Positions 33,132-44,145 of a stretch of DNA of 61,827 nucleotides are shown in pieces. Within the stretch, counting starts at the first letter, position 1. Each line of letters starts with the position of its first letter. The stretch lies in the NCBI GenBank assembly GCA_003157485.1, contig PMJQ01000160.1:175-62001 (forward strand), read 5' to 3'. This stretch comes from Ignavibacteriota bacterium (lineage in GTDB: Bacteria > Bacteroidota > Ignavibacteria > UBA10030 > UBA6906). The notes under the pieces are model-generated. The model searched no databases. It had not been told where the DNA came from and was given only the letters and a program-made list of their open reading frames with translations. The position numbers and the translations under genes were made by a program.

Positions 33132-33161
33132 TTCTCTCTTGAACCTCTATTCTCTCTTGAA
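33132..33161. repeat. 18-bp-period direct repeat across the glgB stop codon
   Basis: TTCTCTCTTGAA occurs at 33132-33143 and 33150-33161. The second copy encodes the last GlgB residues FKRE; the first repeats the same codons just after the stop, so it looks like a tandem duplication. Confidence 0.8.
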
Positions 33162-35345
33162 ATAGAGTGCCGCAAGGGGTGGAAGTGCGAGGTTCAGCGA
33201 GTATTCTCTTCCATGAACGGGGACGGCTTCGGCGTTCACCGCACCGTAATTGCCTATGTTGGATCCCCCGTAGCAGAGCGCATCGCTGTTGAATATCTCC
33301 CGGTACGTCCCCGGCTGCCACACACCGATTCTGTAACCGATGCGGGGAACAGGAGTGAAGTTGAAAACTGCGGTGATCGTTTCCGTCCCGTCGGCGGATT
33401 TCCGGTCGAACGCGATCACGCTTGACGCCGCATCGTGGAAATCAACCCATTCAAACCCGGTGTATTGAAAATCGACTTCGTGCATCGCCCGTTCCCGGCT
33501 GTAGAGCGCCCCCAGGTCCTTCACCATGTCCTGAACCCCCCTGTGCGTTGCGTACGCAAGGAGATGCCAGTCAATGCTCTTCTCATTGTTCCACTCGTCC
33601 CACTGTCCGATCTCTCCCCCCATGAAGAGAAGTTTCTTTCCCGGGAACGCATACATGAGCGAGAGAAGGAGCCGCAGGTTTGCAAATTTCTGCCAGAGAT
33701 CCCCAGGCATCTTTCCCAGGAGCGAACCCTTCCCGTGAACGACTTCGTCATGCGAAAGGGGGAGGAGGAACCGCTCGGTGAACGCGTACAGAAGTACAAA
33801 CGTCAGGTTCCTGTGATGAAACGTCCTGTAGACAGGATCCATCGAGAAGTATTCGAGTATGTCGTGCATCCACCCCATGTTCCACTTCAGGTCGAACCCC
33901 AATCCCCCGTTCTCCACAGAATTCGTCACTCCGGGCCACGAGGTCGATTCCTCCGCGATCGTGAGCACGCCAGGGTGGTAACGGTGCACGACGCCGTTCA
34001 GGTAGCGGATGAACTCGACGGCTTCGAGGTTTTCCCTCCCGCCGTACTTGTTGGGGATCCATTCCCCCTCCTTGCGGGAGTAATCCAGGTAGAGCATCGA
34101 GGCGACCGCGTCGATCCGGAGGCCGTCGATGTGATACTCTTCGAGCCAGAAGAGCGCGTTGCTTATAAGAAAGTTCTTAACCTCATTTCTTCCGAAATTG
34201 AATATGAACGTTCCCCAGTCCTGGTGCTCCCCCTTGCGCGGGTCAGCGTGTTCGTACAGGTGAGTTCCATCGAACTGTGCAAGCGCGTGTATGTCCTTCG
34301 GAAAATGTGCAGGGACCCAGTCGAGAACGACGCCGATGTTGTTCCTGTGGCACAGGTCCACGAAGTACTTGAAATCGGACGGGGTTCCGAACCTGCTCGT
34401 GGGCGCAAAATAGCCTGTGACCTGGTAGCCCCACGACCCGTCCAGGGGATGCTCCATCACGGGCATGAGCTCGACGTGCGTAAACCCCTCCTGGAGGAGA
34501 TACCCGACGATCCTGTCCGCCGTCTCGCGGTACGTGAGCCAGCGGTTCCCCTCCCCCCTCTGCCACGAACCGATGTGAACTTCGTACATTGCCACCGGGC
34601 CGGCCAACTGGCCGCCGCGGGAGCGCGTTTCCACCCATGCCGCATCCCCCCAGTCGAAGCCCCGGAGGAAGTTCACCCTTGACGCGGTGCGGGGGCGGAT
34701 CTCCATCTCCGACGCATACGGATCGGTCTTGTCCATGACGAACCCGTTCTGCGTTTTGATCTGGAACTTGTAAAGTTCCCCCTCGGCAAGGCCCGGGATG
34801 AAAATCTCCCAGATCCCCGACGACCCAAGGACGCGCATGGCGTGGCAGCGCCTGTCCCATCCGTTGAAGTCCCCGATCACGCTAACGCTCCGGGCCGATG
34901 GAGCCCAGACGGCGAACTGCACACCCCCCACGCCGTTGACATCGGCATAGTGCGCGCCGAGCTTTTCATAGATCCTGTGGTGATCCCCCGCGTTGAAGAG
35001 GTAAATGTCGAAGTCCGTCAGCGTCGGCATGTACGAATACGAATCATGGAACTCCTCCACCCGCCCGCCGGCGAGCGTCTTTCTGAGCCTGTAGGGGAAA
35101 ACCTCGCGGCACTCCGGTATGACAACCTCGAAGAAGCCGAGGTCATGGAGTTTCTCCATCGGAATTTCCCGGCCGTTCAGAACGCCTCCGGCGCCGATGA
35201 CTGAAACGGTCAGCGCGCCGGGGAGGAACGCGCGTATCGCAAGCCGTCCGCCGTCAAGGATGTGGGGCCCCAGCACCGCGAACGGGTCATGGTGATCGTT
35301 GAATATCACCCTGTAGACTTCATCAAGAGGGGCAGTGCTGTTCAT
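33147..35345 (-). CDS. glgB: 1,4-alpha-glucan branching enzyme
   Basis: 732 aa, full-length GH13 enzyme forming alpha-1,6 branches in glycogen. An N-terminal carbohydrate-binding domain ([22 protein letters not shown]) is followed by CBM48 ([22 protein letters not shown]). The catalytic barrel has [10 protein letters not shown], the nucleophile in [18 protein letters not shown] and [14 protein letters not shown]. The C-terminal beta domain ends ALYFKRE. Its start overlaps the rmuC stop (ATGA). No other glycogen gene is in the window. Confidence 0.97.
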   Translation of the reverse strand: MNSTAPLDEVYRVIFNDHHDPFAVLGPHILDGGRLAIRAFLPGALTVSVIGAGGVLNGREIPMEKLHDLGFFEVVIPECREVFPYRLRKTLAGGRVEEFHDSYSYMPTLTDFDIYLFNAGDHHRIYEKLGAHYADVNGVGGVQFAVWAPSARSVSVIGDFNGWDRRCHAMRVLGSSGIWEIFIPGLAEGELYKFQIKTQNGFVMDKTDPYASEMEIRPRTASRVNFLRGFDWGDAAWVETRSRGGQLAGPVAMYEVHIGSWQRGEGNRWLTYRETADRIVGYLLQEGFTHVELMPVMEHPLDGSWGYQVTGYFAPTSRFGTPSDFKYFVDLCHRNNIGVVLDWVPAHFPKDIHALAQFDGTHLYEHADPRKGEHQDWGTFIFNFGRNEVKNFLISNALFWLEEYHIDGLRIDAVASMLYLDYSRKEGEWIPNKYGGRENLEAVEFIRYLNGVVHRYHPGVLTIAEESTSWPGVTNSVENGGLGFDLKWNMGWMHDILEYFSMDPVYRTFHHRNLTFVLLYAFTERFLLPLSHDEVVHGKGSLLGKMPGDLWQKFANLRLLLSLMYAFPGKKLLFMGGEIGQWDEWNNEKSIDWHLLAYATHRGVQDMVKDLGALYSRERAMHEVDFQYTGFEWVDFHDAASSVIAFDRKSADGTETITAVFNFTPVPRIGYRIGVWQPGTYREIFNSDALCYGGSNIGNYGAVNAEAVPVHGREYSLNLALPPLAALYFKRE

Positions 35346-36676
35346 GCGATCTCCTCATCCTGTACGCCCGGATCGTCACCGAGAAGTTTCACCGCGTCGC
35401 CGGAGGGGAGTTCCTGCACGTCGCGCAGTTTCCTCTCGATCTGGCGTGTCCGCGTCGCGGCGCTTTCGATCGTGTTGCTTGCTTCCTGAAGCTTCTTCTG
35501 CGTCTTATCGAGTATGTCGCCGAACTTTCCGAACTCCGATTTCACCGCTCCCAGAAGGGACCAGACCTCACCCGAGCGTTTCTCGATCGCCAGCGTCCGG
35601 AATCCCATCTGGAGACTGTTGAGAAGTGCAGCGAGCGTCGTCGGACCCGTGACGATGATCCTGAAACTGCGCTGGATGTCTTCCGTGAGTCCCGGCCTGC
35701 GGATCACTTCTGCATAGAGCCCCTCTGTCGGTAGAAACATTATCGCAAAGTCCGTCGTGTGGGGAGGATCAATGTACTTGTCGCATATCGTCTTTGCTTC
35801 CAGACGGATCCGGTTCTCCAGCTGTCTCGAGGATTCCTCCAGAAGGACGGGATTCGCCTGTTCCGAGGCGTCGACGATGCGCTGATAATCCTCCTGGGGG
35901 AACTTGGCGTCAATAGGGAGCCACAGAGGACCTCCGTTGCCGTGTCCCGGGAACTTGACCGCGAACTCCACCCGATCGTTGCTCCCGGCTTTCGTCGGCA
36001 CGTTCTTCTCATACTGCTCGCGGGTGAGTATCTGCTCCAGAAGCGCCCCGAGCTGAATCTCCCCCCACGTCCCGCGCGTCCTGACGTTTGTGAGAACCTT
36101 CTTGAGATCCCCCACACCGGCCGCGAGCGCCCTCATCTCACCCAGGCCGAGCTGGACCTGTTCCAGCCGCTCGCTGACGTGCCGGAACGACTCGCCAAGC
36201 CGCTGCTCCAGGGTATTCTTGAGCTTCTCGTCGACGGTCTCGCGCATCTTTTCGAGCTGAGCGCTGTTATCCGCCTGTATGGAAGCGAGTTTTCCCTCCA
36301 CGCTGTCACGCACCCTGTCGAGCTTCTCCCCCGTCGTCTGCTGGACCGCGTTCAGCTGGGCGGCGAACGAATCGAGCTGGCCCCTCTCTAGCGCGGCAAT
36401 CTCGGCGAGACGGGCCTGGAGTGAATCCGCGCTTGCGCGCAGCGCCCTCTGCAGCTCTTCCCTGTCCTGGGCCGCGGAACGCTCGGAGGCGTCCCTGGAA
36501 CGGGCAGACTCGTCCCGCAGCAGGCGGTCGACTGTTTCGAGTCCCGATTTCAGCGCTTCAAAACGGACAAGGAGGTCGCTTCCCGCCTGGCCGGAATGAC
36601 GGCGCAGGATGACGATAAGCATGACGACGGCGGCAAGGAGGAGCGCAAGCGCGCTCAGGAGGAGGGTTTCCTGCAT
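35342..36676 (-). CDS. rmuC: DNA recombination protein RmuC
   Basis: 444 aa. An N-terminal membrane helix ([22 protein letters not shown]) is followed by about 170 residues of coiled coil ([22 protein letters not shown]... to [12 protein letters not shown]). The nuclease-like RmuC domain has [39 protein letters not shown] and [12 protein letters not shown]. It limits recombination at inverted repeats in E. coli. Start at 36676 (MQETLLL) is chosen because the longer frame to 36724 would pass through the thioredoxin terminator. Coupled to glgB by a 4-bp overlap, an odd pairing. Confidence 0.93.
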   Translation of the reverse strand: MQETLLLSALALLLAAVVMLIVILRRHSGQAGSDLLVRFEALKSGLETVDRLLRDESARSRDASERSAAQDREELQRALRASADSLQARLAEIAALERGQLDSFAAQLNAVQQTTGEKLDRVRDSVEGKLASIQADNSAQLEKMRETVDEKLKNTLEQRLGESFRHVSERLEQVQLGLGEMRALAAGVGDLKKVLTNVRTRGTWGEIQLGALLEQILTREQYEKNVPTKAGSNDRVEFAVKFPGHGNGGPLWLPIDAKFPQEDYQRIVDASEQANPVLLEESSRQLENRIRLEAKTICDKYIDPPHTTDFAIMFLPTEGLYAEVIRRPGLTEDIQRSFRIIVTGPTTLAALLNSLQMGFRTLAIEKRSGEVWSLLGAVKSEFGKFGDILDKTQKKLQEASNTIESAATRTRQIERKLRDVQELPSGDAVKLLGDDPGVQDEEIA

Positions 36677-36702
36677 TGACGGGGCATCTCTGGCATCGTG
36701 GG

Positions 36703-36735
36703 AAAAATACCGGAGGGGGATCATCCCCCCTCCGG
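36703..36735 (-). terminator. Intrinsic terminator of the thioredoxin gene
   Basis: CCGGAGGGGG (36710-36719) pairs with the CCCCC-TCCGG block (36725-36735, one bulge); on the minus strand the hairpin runs into TATTTTT. The rest of the 36736-36849 gap shows nothing else clear. Confidence 0.82.
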
Positions 36736-36849
36736 CCTCTTCAATATATGCCAGATGAGACTCAATGTCCAGACATGGCGGGTATTCACAACATCAATCG
36801 TCACCGCAGTACGGCGCCTGCGGCCCGGAAGGCGGGCGGTATGTTCGGC

Positions 36850-37206
36850 TTAGGCGGCGACCCGGAGGACTTCCGTTATCGCCTGGATGAATGACTCTTT
36901 CGGCATTGCGCCCGTGGCCATCTGGGGCTTCCCCTCCTTTGGAATAAAGAGTATCGAGGGAATGCTCCGTATCCCGAACACGGAGGCAAGTTCCTGTTCT
37001 TTATCCGTGTCAACCTTGTAAATGTTAATCTTCCCCGCAAATTCCTTCGAGAGATCCTCCAGGACGGGCGCGACCATCTTGCACGGTCCGCACCAGTCCG
37101 CGTAGAAATCCACTATGCAGGGAAGTTCACCTGCAAACGACCATTCCTTGTTCTTCTCGAAATCGAACACCTTTTCCTGAAACGTCTGCTTCGTGAGATG
37201 CTCCAT
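36850..37206 (-). CDS. trxA: Thioredoxin
   Basis: 118 aa. Active site WCGPCK in the standard strand-helix context (CIVDFYADWCGPCKMVAPVL), followed by the cis-Pro loop SIPSILFIP. Cytoplasmic disulfide reductant. The N-terminus (MEHLTKQTFQEKVFDFEKNKEWSF) is about ten residues longer than in E. coli, as is common in Bacteroidota. Single gene with its own terminator and a weak promoter candidate at 37243-37271. Confidence 0.95.
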   Translation of the reverse strand: MEHLTKQTFQEKVFDFEKNKEWSFAGELPCIVDFYADWCGPCKMVAPVLEDLSKEFAGKINIYKVDTDKEQELASVFGIRSIPSILFIPKEGKPQMATGAMPKESFIQAITEVLRVAA

Positions 37207-37242
37207 GAACCCTCTCCCTTCAGTGTGGTTTCTTTGTCACAT

Positions 37243-37271
37243 AAGATGCAGGGAACACCGTAAAGGGTCAG
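37243..37271 (-). promoter_or_regulatory. Possible thioredoxin promoter
   Basis: CTGACC (37266-37271), 17-bp spacer, CATCTT (37243-37248) on the minus strand; each is one mismatch from hexamers seen at 16305-16333. Confidence 0.35.
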
Positions 37272-37307
37272 GGGGCGCTCAACGGGGCGGAGCCCGGAAC
37301 CGGGGGG

Positions 37308-37538
37308 TTACTGGATGACGGAGGCGGCGGCTTCGTCTATTGCCTGCCGGAATTGTTCTATGGATTCGCCGAAAACGCGGACGGTCGAACGCTGTTTCTT
37401 CTCCCCGTCGTCGATCCTGTTCTCCGAAATCGCGATATATTTCCTCCCATTCTTCGCCTCCTTGACGTCAACGTAGTACGTTGTTTTTCCCGCCCTTACC
37501 ATCGTCGAATACATCGTTGCGGCTGCCTCATCGCCCAT
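37308..37538 (-). CDS. PUR-alpha-like DNA/RNA-binding protein (DUF3276 type)
   Basis: 76 aa. One PUR repeat: VRAGKTTYYVDVKEAKNGRKY strands, ISENRIDD turn, then RSTVRVFGESIEQFRQAIDEA strand and helix. Family members are abundant in Bacteroidota, Chlorobiota and Spirochaetes and bind single-stranded nucleic acid. ATG at 37538 has AGGAGG 5 nt upstream, an unusually strong site for this window, so I prefer it to the frame reaching 37568. An 8-bp inverted repeat lies 30-57 nt upstream. Confidence 0.85.
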   Translation of the reverse strand: MGDEAAATMYSTMVRAGKTTYYVDVKEAKNGRKYIAISENRIDDGEKKQRSTVRVFGESIEQFRQAIDEAAASVIQ

Positions 37539-37567
37539 GATACCCTCCTCTGTGCGCTGTGTCGTCA

Positions 37568-37594
37568 TATGAGAACTTCGAGTGGATTCTCATA
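37568..37594. promoter_or_regulatory. Inverted repeat TATGAGAA/TTCTCATA upstream of the PUR gene
   Basis: Perfect 8-bp arms (37568-37575, 37587-37594) with an 11-bp spacer, near the probable transcription start of the gene at 37308-37538. It could be an operator or a 5' leader hairpin. The rest of the gap to 37650 shows no other signal I can support. Confidence 0.5.
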
Positions 37595-37650
37595 GTGTAT
37601 ACAGCGCGGAGGTTCATTTTCCGAGCGGGGGCAATATAAGGGGAGAGGGC

Positions 37651-39056
37651 TCAGCGGGAGGAGGGAGCCGTCCCGGCGGGGAGCCCTTCCTGAGCGATCA
37701 TGTAGGCGAGCAGCGCCTCGGCAATCGCTCCCATCTCGAGTTCCCGGGGGTTCACTTTGTCGATCCTGTCCTTGTCGGAGTGATGATAGTCGAAATAGCG
37801 GTGGTTCTCCGGCGCCACCCCGAACCCGGGTACTCCCGTGGCAACCATGGGGGAGATGTCCACTCCGCTCCCGCCGGAGAAAAGACGGCCGGCATTCACC
37901 AATTCGAGGATGGACTTCCACTGGCCGACGGCCGCGCGCACCGGATTGCCGGCGTCCACCGAAAATCCCCTGGGAGCGAATCCTCCCGCGTCCGATTCTA
38001 TCATCGCCGTGTGTCTTTCACCGTGCCGGAGCGCATCCGTGACGTATCCCCGCCCGCCTCTGAGCCCGTTCTCCTCGTTCATGAACATCACCGCCCGGAT
38101 GGTGCGGGCGGGTTTGAGTCCCAGCGTCCGAATGAGATCGAGAGCTTCGACCGCCTGCACGCATCCTGACCCGTCGTCGTGCGCTCCCGTCCCCTTGTCC
38201 CAGGCATCGAGATGCCCTCCGATGACGATCACCTCGCCTGGGTTCAGTGTGCCGGTAATCTCTCCCATGACATTCGCAGAAGGGACGTCGGGGAGCGTCC
38301 TGCATGAGAGGGTCAGCCTGACACGGAGCAGGAGGCCCCTGTGCAGGAGCGCGCTCAGCATCTCCGCATCTTTCGTGCTGAGTGCCGCGGCGGGGATCTT
38401 CTTCACCCCGTCCTGATACCCCATCGCGCCGGTATGAGGAACTGCGTCGATGACGAGCGTCATCGAACGCACGAGGACGGCCAGAGCGCCCGCCTTCGCC
38501 CCCTGAATCGCCCCCCGCGACCGCTGATCGACCGCGCCCGAGTATGCTTCGAACGTGTTCAGGAGGGTCGGATCCATCGGACGGTTGAAAAATAATATCT
38601 TTCCGGCCGCGGCACTTCCAAGGCTCTCCAGCTCCCCGAACGATTTCACCTCGATGACGCCGGCGTTGAGGCCGCCGGATGGTGTTGCAACGCTCCCTCC
38701 GAGCGCACACACGGAGAGCGGAACGGACCTCTTCCCCGGAATCTCAAGACGGGCCTTCTCCGTTTTTCCGCGCTCCCACCGGGGGACCATGATGTGCTCG
38801 AAATGGACGTTGCTGAATCCCCTCTCTTCCATCCACGCCTTTGCGAGGACGAGCGCGGTGTCGGCTCCCGCCGAGCCGCTCAGCCGGTGCCCGGCGCGGG
38901 AGGTCAGCTCTTCCAGCATCCGGTACGCCCCCAGCCTCCCGAGCCCCGTCCGGAGGAGATTCCCGGCAACGGGGGCGTAGACACCCGATGTGTCTGTCTC
39001 CTGTGCGGCGGCGGTGAGACATGCGGCGGCAAGGAGAAGAGGGACAAGGGGGAGTT

Positions 39057-39060
<4 letters not shown>
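37651..39060 (-). CDS. M28-family metallopeptidase with PA domain (carboxypeptidase Q-like), exported
   Basis: 469 aa. A signal peptide (LPLVPLLLAAACLTAAAQ) is followed by an N-terminal region, a PA insert (about 120-270, with VIEVKSFGELESLG and GALAVLVRSMTL), and the M28 catalytic domain. Zinc residues sit in GGHLDAWDKGTGAHDDGSG, MNEENGLRGG, IESDAGG and FDYHHSDKD. The GHLDxWDxGxGAxDDGxG pattern is that of plasma glutamate carboxypeptidase. Peptide hydrolase acting outside the cytoplasm. Overlaps the threonine dehydrogenase gene by 4 bp. Confidence 0.95.
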
Positions 39061-40091
<1,031 letters not shown>

Positions 40092-40139
40092 ACTCTGTGT
40101 GTGGTTTCAGGGAGGAAAATGAGAGGGAGAAACAGTCAT

Positions 40140-40199
40140 ACGCGGGTCCCTGCGCGCGATGCACGACACGCAGAGACGATACAGGAGTACGACCCGCGT
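40140..40199. repeat. Nested inverted repeat between the CheY-like and threonine dehydrogenase genes
   Basis: ACGCGGGTC (40140-40148) and GACCCGCGT (40191-40199) are perfect 9-bp arms, 42 nt apart, with an inner CTGCG/CGCAG pair. It could be a terminator-like structure for the CheY-like gene or a leader element. No U tract. Confidence 0.5.
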
Positions 40200-40236
40200 C
40201 ATCGTCGGGAGCCGGCCCGGCAGAACGGCCCCGGGA

Positions 40237-40698
40237 CTAGAGTATGGGCGTGCCGCTCCCCCCGCGTGATCCAAAGCGCGTCTGCGTCTGCCCCTTGATC
40301 CGCGCCCCGCCGGGTGGAAGTTTGGGGCGCTTGTCCTCGGGAGTCGTCAGGTAATTGATCCATTCGATCATCTCTTCGACAGGACGTGCTTTCCTGAGGA
40401 AGCCCTCGTAGCGCGGATCCTTCACCGAATCGAGCGTGTGCTGATCGTCGTAGGCGGAGACGAACAGAAACGGCGTCTTTTCAAATTCCGGCGTCGCCCG
40501 CACTTCGCGGTGAAACTTGATTCCGTCCATTATCGGCATGTAGATGTCGGAGATGACCATGTCCACTTTCGATTCCTTCATCTTCGTCATCCCCTCTTCC
40601 CCGTTCTCCGCAAGGAGAACGTCCCATCCCTCCGACATCAGGACGCTTCGCATAATCAGCCGGTATTCCGGCTCGTCATCCACGACAAGTATTGTCAT
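40237..40698 (-). CDS. Single-domain CheY-like response regulator
   Basis: 153 aa. Receiver domain: acidic pair VVDDEPEY, phosphoacceptor in VISDIYMPIMDG, Ser in LFVSAYDD. Where most receivers have KP, this reads FLRKARP, so the lysine and proline are separated by two residues. A tail of about 40 residues (TTPEDKRPKLPPGGARIKGQTQTRF...) has no known domain. The start at 40698 (MTILVVDDEP) has AAGGG 9 nt upstream. No kinase is adjacent. Output must be through protein contact. Confidence 0.9.
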   Translation of the reverse strand: MTILVVDDEPEYRLIMRSVLMSEGWDVLLAENGEEGMTKMKESKVDMVISDIYMPIMDGIKFHREVRATPEFEKTPFLFVSAYDDQHTLDSVKDPRYEGFLRKARPVEEMIEWINYLTTPEDKRPKLPPGGARIKGQTQTRFGSRGGSGTPIL

Positions 40699-40834
40699 TT
40701 CACGGGTCCCTTCGTGCAAATGTCACTGTGCATAGTATCACACAAATCGCAAAAAAATGTTGCGTACCGTCACATGGACGAACAGCCTACAATAATGCGA
40801 AAGAATACAACAGAAATGTGAAATATGCAATTAT

Positions 40835-43800
40835 TCACATGCGGCCCGCGTTCATGTGAGAGACTTTCAGCGTTCCGTTTCTGAGCGCGCGGCGCTTCAT
40901 CCATGCGAAGAGGACGGGGGTCACCACAAGCACGTGGATTGCCGAAGTCAGGAGTCCACCGATCATCGGAGCAACGAGCGGCTTCATGACGTCCGCACCG
41001 ACACCGTTGCTCCACATGATCGGAACGAGAGCGATCATCGCCGTCGCGACCGTCATCACCTTCGGCCGCAGGCGCAGGACAGATCCCTCCACCGTGGCCT
41101 CCATGATGTCCGCGTCCGTCACCGGGCCCCGCTCGCCGCGCTCGTGTGCGCGGAGACGGCGGTCGAGCGACTCATGAAGGTACACGACCATCACAACCCC
41201 CGTCTCCACCGCCAGTCCGTAGAGCGCGATGAATCCTACCCAGACGGCGACGGAGAAGTTATACCCGAGTATGTAGATGAGGTAGATCCCCCCGACGAGC
41301 GCGAACGGAACGGAGAGCATCACGACGAAGGCCTCCATGAAATCCTTCGTGACGAAGTAGAGCATGATGTAGATGACGAGAAAGACAAGAGGCATCAGGA
41401 GCTCCATCCGCTCCTTCGCGCGGATCTGGTTCTCCCACTGGCCGCTCCACCGGATCGTGTACCCGGGGGGAAGGACGAGCTCCCGTTCAAGCTTCCCGCG
41501 CGCCTCCCCGACGAACCCCCCCATGTCCCGGCCGCGGACATTGAGGAGAACGATGGATCGAAGCTGACCGTCTTCGCTCCCGATCATTGGGGGGCCCTGC
41601 TCCAGCGTGATGCGCGCAAGCGCCGACAGGGGAACATACGCGCGCCGCGAAAGAGGCGCCCGGGGGCTTTCCGCCGCGGGGGAGATACCGGGGGGAGGCG
41701 CCGCCATTCCCGGGACCTGCATGGACTGACCGGTGGATGCGGACATCCCGGGTCCGGGACCGGAGATTCCGGTCCCGGCGCTCACGGGAACGGGAAGCTC
41801 CTGTACGGCTTTGAGGGAATTCCGCATGTCCCTCTCGTACCGGACGCGAAGGGGAAACCTCTCCCTCCCCGAAATCACCGTGCCGATGTTCTCCCCGCCG
41901 AGCGCAGTTTCAATGACGTCCTCCACGTCGCCGACGGAAACGCCGTACCGGCCGACGGCGGCTCGGTCGATCGCGATGTCAAGAAACATCCCCCCCTCGG
42001 AGCGTTCGGCGTACACGTCGGCGGCACCGGGTATCCCCCGGAGTATCTCCCCGGCACGAACGGCAAGACTCTCAAGCGTGTCAAGATCCCTCCCGAAGAC
42101 TTTCACCCCCAGGTCCGTCCGGATTCCGGTCGAGAGCATGTTGATCCTGTTGATGATGGGCTGTGTCCAGCCGTTGCGGACGCCGGGAATCTGAAGCTTC
42201 CGGTCCAGCTCGGCAACGATGTCCTCTTTCGTGATCCCCGGACGCCACATCTTCTTCGGCTTGAGAAGGATGATCGACTCGATCATGCTCAGTGGAGCGG
42301 GGTCCGTCGAAGTTTCCGCCCTCCCCGCCTTCCCCAGGACCAGATCCACCTCGGGGACCGAACGGATTGCGGCGTCCTGGACACGGAGGATTCTGTTCAC
42401 CTCCGTGATGGAGACGGAGGGAAGCGTGACAGGCATGAAGAGCAGGCTCCCCTCGTCGAGCGGGGGCATGAACTCCGATCCCGTGACGAGTATCATCGGG
42501 ACGGCGGCGATGAGCGCGACGACATTGAGGGCGATCGCGGTCTTCCCGTACCGGAGCGCCAGGCCGATGACCGGCGCATACATATTCCCGAGGATGCGCG
42601 TGACCGGATTCCTGTTTTCCGTCCTGAATTTCCCCCTGGTCAGGAGCGTCATGAGCACAGGAACGAGCGTAATCGCGATCAACGCCGACCCTGCGAGGAC
42701 GAACGTCTTTGTGAACGCGAGAGGACGGAAGAGTTTCCCTTCTTCCCCCTCCAGGAGAAATACCGGGAGGAATGAGACGACCATGATGAGAACAGAGAAG
42801 AAGATCGCGGGGCCCACCTGCCGGGCGGACCGGATGGAGATCGCCACGAAGTCGTCGTTTGTGAGCGTTCCTTTACTCTCCTGTTCCGCCGCGACGTTTC
42901 TGTACGCGTTTTCGACGAGAACAATTGATGCGTCCACGATCACGCCGATGGCAAGGGCGATCCCGCCCAGCGACATGATGTTCGAGGTGACGTTGAACAG
43001 CCTCATGAATATGAACGCGATAAGGACGGCAAACGGGATTTCGATGATGACCCGCAGGACGCTCCTGAAGTGAAGGAGAAACAGGAGCACCACAAGCGTC
43101 ACAACGACCGCCGCCTCGATGAGCGCGCGCTGGAGCGTTCCGACGGCCGCAGTGATAAGCTCGCTTCTGTCGTATGCAGGCCTGATCTCCACACCCGGAG
43201 GGAGGCCCGGACTGATCTCCCCGATTCGTTTCTTCACCCTCTCGATGACTTCCTTCGCGTTTTCGCCGCTCCGCATCACCACGATGCCGCCGACGACCTC
43301 CCCCCTGCCGTCCTTCTCCAGCGACCCGCGGCGTATATCCCCCCCGATCTGCACCCGGGCGACGTCGCGCAACCGGAGTGCAGTCCCTCCGGCGTTCGTT
43401 TCAACGGGAATCTCCTCGATATCGCGCACGGAGCGGATATATCCCTCGCCGCGCACGAAGAACTCCGCGTCCGACGCCTCGATGATCTTCCCCCCCACGT
43501 CGTTGTTGGACCGCATGACGGCATTGCGGACGTCGGCGAGCGTAAGTCCGAACGACTTCAGCAGGAAGGGATCGACATCCACCTGGTACTGCCTGACATA
43601 GCCTCCCACGGAGGCGACCTCGGCGACTCCCGGCACCCCCTGAAGATTGAGTTTCACATACCAGTCCTGCACGCTCCTCAGAGTGCCGGGATCGTATTTC
43701 CCTTCAACCGTATACCAGAAGACGTGACCGACGCCGGTGCCGTCAGGACCGAGCTGGAGCTTCGCCCCGGCAGGGAGCCCCGACTGCACGGTGGAGAGCT

Positions 43801-44137
43801 TTTCAAGGACGCGGCTCCGTGCCCAGTACAGATCGCTCGATTCGTTGAAAATCACATAGATGAACGACATGCCGAACATGGACTGGGCCCGGATGTCGTG
43901 GACCTCGGGGATCCCCTGCAGCGCGGTGACAAGCGGGAACGTCACCTGGTCCTCCACGAGTTTCGGCGAGCGTCCCATCCACTCGGTATACACGATGACC
44001 TGGTTTTCCGACAGGTCAGGTATCGCATCGAGAGGCGTCGTCAGGACCGCCCACAGGCCGAAACCGAGGACGGCCAGATAGACCATGAGGACCGCAAATC
44101 TGTTGCGGGCAGAGAATTCTATGATCCGCTCAATCAT
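40835..44137 (-). CDS. cusA: Heavy-metal RND efflux pump (CusA/CzcA type)
   Basis: 1,100 aa, inner-membrane pump of a copper/silver-type tripartite exporter. N-terminus IIEFSARNRFAVLMVYLAVLGFGLWAV and TPLDAIPDLSENQVIVYTEWMGRSPKLVEDQVTFPL are diagnostic for the metal-efflux branch. DASIVLVENAYRN and AVWVGFIALYGLAVETGVVMV mark the two helix bundles. It is about 50 residues longer than CusA because of a Pro/Gly/Met-rich insert in the second porter half (41650-41790). Start at 44137 with AGGAG 4 nt upstream. 8 bp after cusB, last gene of the operon. Monovalent versus divalent metal cannot be decided from motifs alone; the partner's domains favour Cu/Ag. Confidence 0.93.
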   Translation of the reverse strand: MIERIIEFSARNRFAVLMVYLAVLGFGLWAVLTTPLDAIPDLSENQVIVYTEWMGRSPKLVEDQVTFPLVTALQGIPEVHDIRAQSMFGMSFIYVIFNESSDLYWARSRVLEKLSTVQSGLPAGAKLQLGPDGTGVGHVFWYTVEGKYDPGTLRSVQDWYVKLNLQGVPGVAEVASVGGYVRQYQVDVDPFLLKSFGLTLADVRNAVMRSNNDVGGKIIEASDAEFFVRGEGYIRSVRDIEEIPVETNAGGTALRLRDVARVQIGGDIRRGSLEKDGRGEVVGGIVVMRSGENAKEVIERVKKRIGEISPGLPPGVEIRPAYDRSELITAAVGTLQRALIEAAVVVTLVVLLFLLHFRSVLRVIIEIPFAVLIAFIFMRLFNVTSNIMSLGGIALAIGVIVDASIVLVENAYRNVAAEQESKGTLTNDDFVAISIRSARQVGPAIFFSVLIMVVSFLPVFLLEGEEGKLFRPLAFTKTFVLAGSALIAITLVPVLMTLLTRGKFRTENRNPVTRILGNMYAPVIGLALRYGKTAIALNVVALIAAVPMILVTGSEFMPPLDEGSLLFMPVTLPSVSITEVNRILRVQDAAIRSVPEVDLVLGKAGRAETSTDPAPLSMIESIILLKPKKMWRPGITKEDIVAELDRKLQIPGVRNGWTQPIINRINMLSTGIRTDLGVKVFGRDLDTLESLAVRAGEILRGIPGAADVYAERSEGGMFLDIAIDRAAVGRYGVSVGDVEDVIETALGGENIGTVISGRERFPLRVRYERDMRNSLKAVQELPVPVSAGTGISGPGPGMSASTGQSMQVPGMAAPPPGISPAAESPRAPLSRRAYVPLSALARITLEQGPPMIGSEDGQLRSIVLLNVRGRDMGGFVGEARGKLERELVLPPGYTIRWSGQWENQIRAKERMELLMPLVFLVIYIMLYFVTKDFMEAFVVMLSVPFALVGGIYLIYILGYNFSVAVWVGFIALYGLAVETGVVMVVYLHESLDRRLRAHERGERGPVTDADIMEATVEGSVLRLRPKVMTVATAMIALVPIMWSNGVGADVMKPLVAPMIGGLLTSAIHVLVVTPVLFAWMKRRALRNGTLKVSHMNAGRM

Positions 44138-44145
44138 GCCTCTCC

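Noticed and set aside
36710-36724. RmuC start at the earliest in-frame codon (36724)
   Set aside because: It would lie inside the thioredoxin terminator hairpin and adds residues with no family match.
40140-40199. tRNA-like acceptor stem (GCGGGTC/GACCCGC)
   Set aside because: Only 56 nt between outer ends, with no T-loop or anticodon arm pattern.
40856-42775. A 639-codon frame antisense to cusA
   Set aside because: Composition is that of a shadow frame (Asp/His/Arg-rich) and no motif is recognisable.
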